Assembly: GCA_022376515.1 (NCBI GenBank)
Contig: WTXI01000320.1
Location: forward strand, 1 to 39,934
Source of the DNA: Lactifluus volemus
Lineage: Eukaryota; Basidiomycota; Agaricomycetes; Russulales; Russulaceae
Reading direction: 5' to 3'
Length of the DNA stretch: 39,934 nucleotides
The number at the start of each line of letters is the position of its first letter. The first letter of the stretch is position 1. Both the position numbers and the translations under genes were made by a program. Shown here piece after piece: positions 20,295-30,200 of the stretch. Under the pieces are notes generated by a model. It saw nothing but the letters and a program-made list of their open reading frames with translations, made no database searches and was not told where the DNA came from.

Positions 20295-21543
20295 GCATTC
20301 CTACACTAAAGAGTTCATAGTCGTTAAAAAATGTATTTTTCAAGATGGGATTGAGGCCCGTGACTTGGCACTATGGTATAAAGGCTATAGGCTAATATGT
20401 GCAGCGCCATTATGGATAGCACTCAATTTGGTTCACAAGCAAAGCTTTATTTAAACACAACTAACACATGTGGGACCATGTAGATCTATCATGCTGTCCC
20501 TGGAAGCATCTGTCAAGTCCCTTTACAATTGTGTCTGCATAGATATTTGGTGTCTATCGCTGTCTCCAAGGCTGTCTCTTATTAACTGGTAGATCGGGGT
20601 TGGGATGAGTGGACTTACGTACACGGATGCCTTAGTAAGCTGTTGCTTTGGGATAGCCACGTGACAAATGTAGGGATGTCGAGTTGGAGGACACTCGTTG
20701 GGTGATGCTCGTTGGTCGTTCTCTTTCGTGAGGCAGGTATGGCCCTTCACTTATTGGAAGGAGGTTATGGTATTGCGACGTTTTAAGCATGATATATGTG
20801 CTGCGCATTGTCAACACCGGCAGTCTGGTACCTATCTGATGGAACTTATGGGCGGCTGGTACGTGCTTTCTGACTCGCTATTCGTTGAAGAAGGCTTGCG
20901 CAGCCGCGGCATTCTGGAACTTGAGGCGTGCCTCAGCTTCCATAGGGGTTCCATACCTTTCTATGGCGTTATTGAAGCTTGCACTCTAGCCAGCCAGAGT
21001 GGTCGGGGCTTGAATGGGAGTCTTTTCTTTTGTTTGATTATAGTAAGTGCATGTGTATGCGATAAAGCTACGTGTGGCATGCAGTGACGTGGACTCCCGA
21101 CCGTAGTTGTAGCGCTAGGACTTTGTCTGGGGTGTCAGTCAACGAGTTTCTTAGTATGTGAAGTGATTAGGCTGCTATATTGTCGTGACGTAGAGACAGT
21201 ATTTATGTACTTGGTACAAGTGGTATTGACAAGTATGATGATTGATATGGAGGCCAGTGGCATGAGGCAATGATCGGCGTGTCTCCATGGCTTGGGAGGA
21301 CAATTGTACGGGTGAGGAAGTGATGCTATAGTATTAGGCATAGTGTCGATTGAGTGGCTAACGGTGGGGGGGGCGATCTCTTGCTCTAGTCGCCCTGACC
21401 CCCAAATCAACTGGCGTACTGGGATGAACCAAAATGGTGATGTGGGAAAAAGCGCAGCTAACTGCGGAAGCATCTGCCCAACCACTTATCTACCCGCGCA
21501 TACCCTTCGAGTCGGTTCTGTGTGTTTCCTCTCTTTTCTAGCA
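20295..21543. other. Gene-free stretch
   Basis: About 1.25 kb without a supported gene. The longest frame (20698-21087, plus) begins at TTG and shows no domain. It presumably holds the NLR-B 3' UTR and the zinc-finger gene promoter. Confidence 0.45.
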
Positions 21544-22537
21544 ATGTCCTGGGAGTTAAACGAAGGAAACCCTTACTTCCCCATCCCATCCTCCGTGGAG
21601 GCTCCTCCGTTCGAACAATTTGAGCATGACCTCGAGCAGATAGACTGGGGGTCCACCCAGCTACCTATCCCTCAAGATTTTATCATCTATCGTGACTTTA
21701 TCGCTCCACCTTCTGTCTCCACCGTGACCGAGTCCGGTACATGTCCATCCACCCCGTCTGAGTCTTCGGGTCCGTCTATCATGATAGCCTCGGGGTACAG
21801 TATCGACCCCTCGCAACTCTTCAACGACGGACTGTCGTTCGGACCGTTGCCCCCTTCTCCAGCTCCCTCACCTGTCCACATGGCATCCGCTTACTTATAC
21901 TCCGATTCCGGCACAAGTTTCAGTTCGCAAGAAACAGCTCCTCCCGTTCAGCAGATGGTTTCTCCCGGTCCATCGCCGTCTTCTCCTGAAATCCCTCCCC
22001 AGGGAAAACTGGATGCTTCGCCCCGCTCGCGGCCTGCCAAGACACATCGCTGTTCAATCTGTGGACACGGTAAGACATATACCCTGCGTATTTTTTCGTA
22101 GCTCACTCCTGCCAGTTTCCGAGCGTAAACATAACCTCAAGACGCATATGGAAACCCATAATCCCAACAGATCAAAGCCGTATGTGTGCCATTATGAAAC
22201 CTGTCGATGGCGTTTCACTCGTAAGCACGATTTGAAACGTCACTTCGGGACAAAGCACCGCATCCGGGACTCAGGAAATCCTCCCTCGGACTCTATGGAC
22301 ATCGTTGATGGTTAGTTGATAAGTACGAGAAGGGATGCTTCGACTGCCCTGGAGGCTGCGAATACCAATGAACCGTTGCCGAGCTATATCGTTGTATGAC
22401 ATTTCAGTCAACTTTAGGCGCCACCTAATGACACCCTTTTAGCACCTCTCCGAGTCTGTGGCGCGTCCCGCCACCGGAGGAAAGACGTCAATACTCTCGG
22501 TCGTCAAGCAGAAGTTAACAACCTCGACGTAGGTTGA
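21544..22537 (+). CDS. C2H2 zinc-finger protein, probable transcription factor
   Basis: Exon 1 (21544-22069) encodes a Ser/Pro/acid-rich region (about 160 aa) likely to be an activation or regulatory segment, ending in SRPAKTHRCSICGH. Exon 2 (22116-22310) completes two fingers: C-x2-C-x12-H-x3-H (CSIC...HMETH) and C-x4-C-x12-H-x4-H (CHYETC...HFGTKH). The first lacks the usual aromatic core residue. I join exon 3 (22443-22537), which is in phase, through a 132-nt intron (GTTAGT donor, TTTTAG acceptor). It adds a basic tail (CGASRHRRKDVNTLGRQAEV) and gives 271 aa. If that intron is not used, the frame stops at 22315 with 241 aa. Two-finger proteins of this layout are common in Agaricomycetes; the targets are unknown. 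Confidence 0.8.
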
Positions 22538-23079
22538 CCGTGTATTGTGTTCGCCGATTGATGTCTCATGGTAATGTGCACTCTATGTCAAGCCTTTCGA
22601 ATAGCTGGACTGATGAGACTCTGCACCCAGTACCCGCGTTTCCTCATGATGCTGTCCTTGGTTTTTTTTTTTTGCTCTTTTTGCTGGCAATGGAGCATTT
22701 ACAAGTCGAGTGTATGTTTTGTTTGTTTTGAATTGTGCTGTCTTGTTTGAATTGTTTTGTCGTTTTGTAATGAACCTCTCTATTTTCCCATTGTCCCGAC
22801 TCCCCAGCATGACAGAGTTTCACAAGATTACCCATGATTCAGACCTTCTGGTCAAAGAAAAGAACTTACTGGCTCTGTCATTGCAGTGTGCATGTGGCCC
22901 AGAACAACTAAGAGCATCACAACAGTGATTCACCATAAAGTTATCATAGATGTGCCCTCTAGTCCCACATGTACCATGGAACTAACAGCAGGTAGAATTT
23001 ACGATTGGATGGTGCAGGGCCAAAGCGGATCGACTGGAGGCGTTTGCTGGCCGCAGTTAAGCCACCGCACGTCCCCGGG
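22538..23079. other. Intergenic
   Basis: No gene. T-rich repeats near 22660-22760 include a GAATTGTGCTGTC string that recurs as GAATCGTGCTGTC near 23571, and GCGGATCGACTGGAGGCGTTT near 23027 recurs as GCGGATTGACTGAAGACGTTT near 23615. These suggest an old local duplication. Confidence 0.45.
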
Positions 23080-23575
23080 CCTTGTCATTTCTGTACCAGG
23101 CCGTATCCTCATTATGATCTTGTTGCGTGATTCGCCTCTTCTAGCGCTCTTCTCGAGGCTCGAGCACTCTCCTTGCTCTCCAGAATCACGTTGTTGGACA
23201 ACGGGCACCTCGTAACTTCAAGTTCACTGGCATTAGAGGGTTGTGTGCGTGAGAGGTTCACGGCAGAACATGAAAATAGAAACAAGCGTTCGTCTGTAAG
23301 GTATATGTGTTGTTCTACAGTTCTACGGCATAACATGAATCGAATGCGGCAAGCAGAATAGCGTGTTGAAGCAAACGAGTCACGTGAGATCATGATAATG
23401 TATCGCAACACATAGTTCCTCGGAGAAATTAGTTGATAAGTCAAGACACTGTCTCTACGCTACGTCGGAACACATCCCACGTACCTGACCAAGTGGATGA
23501 CCTTTTCCAGCTTCAATCCCAAAGTGCTTCACCTTCCCCTCGCGCTCGTAATCATCCACTCCAAGTTTTGAATCG
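23080..23575 (-). pseudogene. Duplicated, internally deleted fragment of the DNMT5 3' end
   Basis: Positions 23080-23440 match, with divergence, the sequence just downstream of and at the end of DNMT5 (about 26838-27215, up to GTTCCTCGGAGAAATTAGT). Positions 23445-23575 then match 27648-27775, which holds a 60-nt DNMT5 intron plus the start of the preceding coding exon. About 430 bp encoding the last exon are missing between. The intron is retained in the copy, so it arose from DNA rather than mRNA. An extra base in the coding part (CTTCAATCCC versus CTTCATCCC) breaks the frame. Same orientation as DNMT5, about 4 kb away across the F-box gene. Confidence 0.85.
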
Positions 23576-24352
23576 TGCTGTCATGTTTTGCAATATATAA
23601 CATAGAACGCCGAGCGGATTGACTGAAGACGTTTAGTGGATAGGGGTCGATGTAAGCTGATCAGCGGGACAGGTACTGGAGTATTAAGTTGGCATCCCAC
23701 GCATCACGCGATGCATCATGCATCACGGGTCACTGCTTTTCCCAATCATCACAATATTTTGGCCAATCAGGGTAGAAGGGAGTGCTAGCTCCTAATCGCC
23801 CAATCCACGACTCTCAATCTTTTAATATATTTCAAATTCGTATCTACGGGTGATTGTAGCGCAGTAGGTACAAATGCAAAGGTAATGCGTAGCGGATATC
23901 AAGACTGCATGTAGTCAATTGGATCAGAAATGAGAGTAGTACAAATGGAGGCTGCTGCTAGTGGGACCAGGAATGCAGAACAGCAAAGAAGGATATGGCA
24001 AGGAAAGAGAGGAATGACAGAGAGGAATCCATCATAGAGAGGACATAAGGCTGAAGACACGCTAGAACATGAATAACGAAACCAGGTATTAGAGACACGG
24101 TGTAGTAGTAAACGCGACACGGGCCATGTAATATAGCACTTGGCTGAAAGATAAAAGGGGGCCATGGCCGAGAGGACGTTGTGGGGTGCAAGGCGGGATG
24201 TAGGGCACGAGTTGGTGGCGGTACAGGATCGCTGTCAGAGACGGAAGATGATGGGCTGAGGACAGATGGTAGCAGGAGGAAAGGGAACGAGTGGAAGAAA
24301 GAAAAATGGGAAGAACGCTAAGCGGGAGCGCCGGCCTTAGATGTCCTCACCT
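23576..24352. other. Intergenic
   Basis: No supported gene. A short GCATCA-rich direct/inverted repeat lies at about 23700-23727. Confidence 0.45.
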
Positions 24353-25895
24353 CTAGGGGAGAAGGTCCACAGGGTGGCCGCTGTGCTGGCGATCAGCGAT
24401 GAATGACTGGATACCTTGTTGTGCAGCTTTACCCGACTTATTCCCGGTAATGTAAAGGCTGCGCAGCAAGGGGAATACTTCGGCAGCTGATTCTCCTGTG
24501 GCCCTTTGTAATGCAACTGCAATAAACGGTTCCAGCTCGACGTGTATTGAAAGACTCCGGACAGAGGGAAATAAGTGAAAAAGTTGGAGCCATAGCGTGG
24601 AATCCATGTCAGTGTTCGGATTTGGCCACCAGGATCTGCCACATTTGATGATGAGCGACTCGACGCTAGAGCGCAAGGGAATAATCTGGCTGCATATCTG
24701 TGCTACAGAAGCAACTTTCCAATCCAACCCTTTGCCATCGATATGCCACGAGCGAGGGCTCAAGGAATGACGTATCGTATTTGAGGAAAAAAAGATAGAG
24801 GCGGTGAGAGGCTGATAAAACTCCCCAGTAAGACTGGATGGCCTGAACCACTTTAGGTGATCAAAGAACCGAACGGTTTGGGGGATGTCAAAGTCAATAA
24901 CTTGCTGATGAAAGAAGTCTATGCTGAAATCGTCGAGTAGAGGGGCCTCAAATCCGGCTACAAGGACTTCCAAGTACTCGCTGACGCCTGTGAAAAACAA
25001 CTTTGTGAGAGCAGCTAGAACAAACCGGGTCGGTGGCGGTGGAACTCGGTTCCTTCGTTGGGGTGAGGTGTCGGGGAATTGAAATGGACGCCAAGGTGTT
25101 CAAGCTTCGGCAGCGCAGACAGGCATGTGGCCATTGTCTCAGGTGGGATGTACCCAGAATGAGGTATCTGGACGAGATGAAGATAGATGAGGTCGCTTGT
25201 AGACAAGAGGAGTCGTGGCAATGATGGAAATGAGATTGCGGAGAGAAAGAGATCTTGTAAACGCGGGGCGGATTCGTTCAAGTATGAGAATGTATCGGGA
25301 AGGCGCACTGGCAACTCGTTATGAATTGACAGAAATGTAAGAGATAGCAATGCCGGAAATGGCTCCGAGTCCGCTATTGCCGTGAAAATTTGTTCCCATA
25401 GAAAATCCTGGGGATTGACGATAGTAACTTCAATCTTGCGTGCGCGATCACAATGCGCCAATGCGGCCGTGAAGTTGTCAAAGATGTTTTCGAAGTTGTC
25501 CCGTGGCCGCCAGTGGAATTGGATAACGAGAGGAAGCGGTGGCCAGACATCCATCAACTTCCTCACAGGTGATTTCTCTGTACAAAAGAGCCGCAGATTG
25601 AGACGGTTTGGTGATTCAAAAATCAGGTATCGCCATCTTCGGCATACGTGCACCAGCTCCTCCCAACTCCATCCATAGATGGTGGTAAGTCGATAAAAAT
25701 CGAATATCTCTAGGAGGACCTCGTCGGGGAGCGATCCGATTGTTACTCGTTCCAAGTGGGACACCGAGCCTAAATCACCAACAGTCGTTACACTAGTACT
25801 CCAAGTTGTTCCTGATGATTTTTACCTGGTCTATGTTGAATCAACAATTTCTTCCGTTGACATGCAACAATGTCTTTGCTGTTTGAGCAACCCAT
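24353..25895 (-). pseudogene. F-box/LRR-like protein with N-terminal myristoylation motif; frameshifted
   Basis: Exon 1 (25895-25826) starts MGCSNSKDIVACQRKKLLIQ and joins exon 2 (from 25769) through a 57-nt intron in phase. An F-box follows (VTIGSLPDEVLLEIFDFYRL ... HVCRRWRYLIFESPNRL), then irregular leucine-rich segments (LSLTFLSIHNELP, LQDLFLSAISFPSLP, LEHLGVHF). The frame stops at 25015 after about 274 aa, but the next frame continues the same protein (PPPPTRFVLAALTKLFFTGV, then SEYLEVLVAGFEAPLLDDFS) to a stop at 24353, about 225 aa more. One single-base indel near 25060-25095 explains this. Such F-box proteins recruit substrates to SCF ubiquitin ligases and are hugely expanded in mushrooms. 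It is either a young pseudogene or a sequence error. Confidence 0.8.
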
Positions 25896-25976
25896 TTGCA
25901 TCAAAGAGGAGGTTGACTGCAGGTATCAGATGCGGCATTCTTCGAATATTCATCGTCCGAATCGGCCGCAACCGGT

Positions 25977-26162
25977 AGCTGGAGGTGCGACCCCGCGACA
26001 CTTACCCCACTCGAGCTCTGTGATCAGATAGGCTCAAACCATTGGTCGGTATGCAGTCCATTTCAGACCTTTTTTTTTTTTTGCCGAATAGATGTCGTCC
26101 CCAGAGCCCCCAGCAGCCGGAGGCGCGACGCCACTTCCTCCGCCCGAGCACCGTGATCAGAT
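25977..26162. repeat. Diverged tandem duplication of about 50-85 nt at the 5' end of the orphan gene
   Basis: 25977-26029 and 26115-26162 align (AGCYGGAGGYGCGAC ... CGAGC ... TGATCAGAT). The second copy is the start of the coding exon of the 26092 gene. The likeness extends weakly into CAGTCCATT downstream of both. Confidence 0.65.
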
Positions 26163-26615
26163 GACGGACGGCGGCGACGCTGGTCGTTCGAGTTCCCCGT
26201 TACAGTCCATTCCCCAACAGAACGTGTTAAGGTCCCTCACGGTATTTTTCTTGGGGTGATCCGATTCAGGCCTTGCACCGACGGGCCTACGGCACTCAAC
26301 ATGACCACAGACATCACGCATGGACATGGATGAGAGCGGCGCGCGGAACTACGTGAACTCACCGCGAGTGACACTCGAAGAGTACAGCAACGTGAGCCCT
26401 TTCCCTAAACCCTGTACGGACACAACGTCAATGAATAGGGAGTTGTTCCTTTACAGTCACCTACAGAACTCACGTTCATTGTCCTCGCACGTCCGCTAGA
26501 GTCGTCACCCGCTGGCCTCGAGCTCACCGATGACGATATCAGAGCACTCCGCATGGTTGATGATGTGACTATCTTCTTCAAGAACCTACGCGTAGCGCTA
26601 GGACCTTACGCCTGA
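26092..26615 (+). CDS. Small orphan protein, three exons
   Basis: Exons 26092-26241, 26311-26391 and 26457-26615 join with both introns in phase 0 and good signals (GTATTT/CCACAG and GTGAGC/TTACAG) to give 129 aa. The first half is Pro/Ser-rich and disordered (starts MSSPEPPAAGGATPLPPPEH). The last exon encodes a compact block (TELTFIVLARPLESSPAGLE, then LTDDDIRALRMVDDVTIFFK) that could fold as strand-helix-helix. I recognise no family. Three in-phase exons in a row argue for a real gene; the small size and nearby duplicated debris argue for caution. Confidence 0.5.
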
Positions 26616-27217
26616 ACTCTATGTCGAGTGGGAAATGATGAATGCTGGTTCGTGACCATGTCTCCTCATCCGTCAAATGGAAACGCGTCACAGCACCTAC
26701 AGAGCCCGGGTACCACAGACAAAGGTGCGGGCATGCTGCGCTAGCGTTGCTCCTTGCGACAGGCTGGTGTTCGGACTCGGGCACCGGAATCCACCAGAGT
26801 CAATGATGAGCGACTCCACGCTAGCGCCCCTTGTCCATTTCTGTGCCAGGTCTACGCCCATCATCAATCATCGTCCAATGGTCTTGCTTCGTGACTCTTC
26901 TGTTCTAACGCCCTTCTCGAGGTTCGAGCACCCTCTGCTTGCTCTCCAGAGTCACGTTGTAAGCAACGGGCGCCTCATTACTTCATTAGAGAATATCAAG
27001 TGTCGTACACCCAGCGTGTGCTTGTGAAGTAGACAACAGAATATGAGGATAGAAATAAGCGTACGTCTGTAAGGTATACATAGGAGTTGTTCTACAATTC
27101 TACGTACAGCACAAATCGAATGCAGCGGAGCAGAAGTAGCATGTTGAAGCAAACAAAGATGACAAACCAAATGAGTCCCGTAAAATAACGTATCGCTACA
27201 GTAGTTCCTCGGAGAAA
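26616..27217. other. 3' flank of DNMT5 with gene debris
   Basis: No gene. It contains the F-box fragment at 26764-26827 and the DNMT5 3' UTR region (about 26830-27217) that is duplicated at 23080-23440. Confidence 0.5.
26764..26827 (-). pseudogene. Short fragment of the F-box gene
   Basis: Matches 24606-24670 inside the F-box gene. Shared strings are GTGTTCGGA, then GCCACC/GCACC, then ATGATGAGCGACTC with ACGCTAG after one mismatch. It lies directly next to the DNMT5 3' flank, in the same orientation as the F-box gene, and is too short and diverged to code. Confidence 0.65.
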
Positions 27218-30200
27218 TTAGTCAAGTTTCTTTCCAGTTCTCGCTTCGTAGATATCCACGTCTATGGTGTCCTTGGTCAGGAACCGCCAGATATAAACCG
27301 TCTTTGTCTGGCCATAACGACGAAGTCGTCCGATCGCCTGGGTCTCGTTCGCTTGGTAGATCTCCAATGTAGGCGCGAGCAGGGGCGAAAGAAAGATCGC
27401 ATGATTGGCGGACGTCAGATTCGCGCCCGAAGCGCTCTCGTCCATCACGTTCAGCAGAAGCACGCGCTCCGCGCTGTCGTTCTGGAACTTTTCCAGATTC
27501 TTGCTCTTCTGCGCGGCGGAGCCCTTGATCTCGAGGAACTGGACTTTATTGGCGTTGAGAGCTTCAGCGACCTTCTTCATCAGGTCCGGGAACTGAACGA
27601 AGATGAGGACGCGCTCATCGGACGGGATGCGCTTTCTGCAACGTAACCGATAAGTCAAGACACCATCTCTACGCTGCGGAACACATCCCACGTACCTTAT
27701 CAAGTGGATGACCTTTTCTAGCTTCATCCCAAAGCGCTTCCCCTTTCCCTCGCGCTCGTAATCGTCCACTCCAAGAGTATCGCCTTTGATGATGTTCAGG
27801 ACACGGGCGGCGGCCTTGCATTTACCGGAACGAGCATACACGCAAGTCTCGCTTTCGGCCGCAGCTTTCACGTCGTTGAAACAGCCAGCATGGCCGCACG
27901 ACGAAAGGACGGCGATTTCTTCAAGAGGAACGCGATCCCGCCCACATTCGGGGCATGTCACTACGGGCGGTTCGCTTCGCTGCTTCTGCAGATCCCGTAC
28001 GATGGTAAAGTATCGTAAGGAGCGCACACGCCCCACAAGCTCCTTGGTCAGCCTGCGGATTATGTGTGTTTGTTCGCGGTGTTCCCAAATCGTCGCCTTG
28101 CGTTCGCCATCCTTCATCTTGCGACCTTGATTAGTGGTCCGGTGCTCTCCGATGCCCGCAGTGTCGAGCAGCTCTGTGACGAGTTTGGTTCCATCCTCGT
28201 CGCCGACTCCCTCCGTACGACAGACCCGCACATACTCCCGGAACAAAGATTCCTTGGGCTCGTCGTCCTGACGCTTCCCAATCTCCTTTTCTTTCTCGAG
28301 GGTCTGCTTGAGTCTCTTCAACAGATCGTTTCGACAGTCCTCGAGCTGCGTCTTGCGTTCCGTGACGATGACTTCACAGGCCTTCATCGCGTTCTCTTTG
28401 TTTGACGTGTCCAACTCGAAGTGAGAGCAACGCTTAAGGAGAGCCTCTTCTGCGGTGCTGGAGGTCCAACGACGTCAAGTCAGGAGTGTGTCCATTAGAA
28501 TAAAGTTCTACGTACGAGCTGTCGCCAAGGGACTGTGCGACGCGCTTTTCGCGGTCGCTGTCGGTCTTTTTGCCCTTTTTAATGGTCATATCCACGGCGC
28601 GTAGGTGATGCTCAAGTTCAAGATAAATGGCACACTCAGCGGCCGGCAAGGATATTTTCTCTATCTTCTCCTCCCAGGGAATCTCATCAATTTCAGCGAT
28701 GTTCTAATAGATATTCAGTTCGAGAAGTGGCCACAAGCCAACGATACGCACCTGACGGACGAAGCGATCGAGGAACGTCTGCCCGAGTTCATGGCGGTGT
28801 GCGTGCCAGTCCAAGCTATGCGTTTCGCGGAACGAGTGGAACTTCTCGACAGCTTCGATGGTGGGCACAATCAGAGATAGGGCCAAGACTGAACCATTAC
28901 TTACGTACCTGTTTGTTCCTTACGGCGTTTCTTGACCTCAACGGACTTGCCTTCGTTATCGTCATCGATTCCAAGGTGTAGGTTGAGATGGGCCGCAATA
29001 GTCTTGACCGCAGCAAAGTCGTGAATCGGAGGTGTCCCGGACAGCACCCAGTGTCGGTCCGCAGACAACCGCGTCACCAAAGAGTGAATTTTGCCGTCCA
29101 AATACGTATACTCGTCGACAACTTTCCGCGCGAAGTGGAACATCTCCATCGGAGGGGACTGCATCTGCTTCCAGTCGCGCTTGGCCGCACCGCGCAGCTT
29201 CCACGGGTCCTTTGCCTCGCGGAGCTCCTTGGGCTTCACCTCTTTCTCCACGCGTTTTCGTTTCTTCGATATAGAAGACGCCCCGGACGTAGACACCGTC
29301 TCGTCGACGTCCATGACATTTTCGCTCTCCGACGTACGAGCCTTTTCCTTACCTTTAGCGCTTGCCTTGGGTTTAGCCTTCGGCTTTGGCGGAGACTTGG
29401 CTTTAGGTGCGTCGGAATCCTCGCCGTCAGAAATGTCAACGTCAACGTCAACGTCCTCGTTGTCGTTGTCGTCATCGGAATCAGAGACGATAAAGTCAGG
29501 AGACTCGGACCGGGACTTCTTTTTGGAGATACGGCCTGCCTTGGTCGGCCTTTCTTCTTCGCTGTCAGAGTCAACGTTGTAAACGGCCATTTTCGAGACT
29601 TTTCGGCTGAGGCGTCGAACCGGTTTCTCTTCACCTCCAGATGATTGATCATTTTCATCAGACGAAGTAACCTCGATGGCCTTGATGCCCCGACTCTTCT
29701 GCTTCTGAATGTCCTTCAAACGGGGAACTTCGACATGGCTGAAGATAAGGGTCCCGGAACTACTGCTAGGTTCACCCCCTGTTTTCGACTTTGAAGCCGC
29801 CGGCACTTCTGTGGGTTTCGCTTTGGCCTCCTTGACTTCTTGAATTCCTTTTATGCGCTTCGACGGTCGCATTGCCTTCTCGGCCTCCTCATCTGTGAAA
29901 ATGTAAGCATGCAGGTAAGAGAATAGATAATGGTGTTTAACGAACCTCTCTTTCGGGCTGCGTGTATCGCGTCCATGACACTTACAGATCCCTTGTTACG
30001 CAACCGATCAACTTGCCCTCCCAAGGTCTTAAGAGCGGTGTCAAGACGCGCGTTAAAGTAACGACCGTCCGAAGCTGGAAGAGAACCACCGGCGGCGATA
30101 GCCTCGAGATTCGCAAGATACGCTACACTTTTGAAGAGATTGGACGCGGCGACGATGATGTCCGCATCGATGACTTGCTGAATGGACACGGAGTTGAGGT

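Noticed and set aside
20698..21087. 129-codon plus-strand ORF
   Set aside because: Starts at TTG, mixed composition, no recognisable motif, no intron-linked continuation.
23698..23728. GCATCA-rich short repeat as a possible regulatory array
   Set aside because: Only a few imperfect copies; likely simple-sequence noise.
23846..23920. Second tRNA-like string (GTAGCGCAGTAGGTA)
   Set aside because: It again has an A-box likeness without a B box or cloverleaf pairing.
27636..27695. Reading straight through the last DNMT5 intron
   Set aside because: The 60-nt stretch is open and a multiple of three, but it has consensus GTACGT and TTGCAG ends and would insert 20 residues just before the conserved helicase C-terminal strand. 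Retention cannot be excluded without RNA data.
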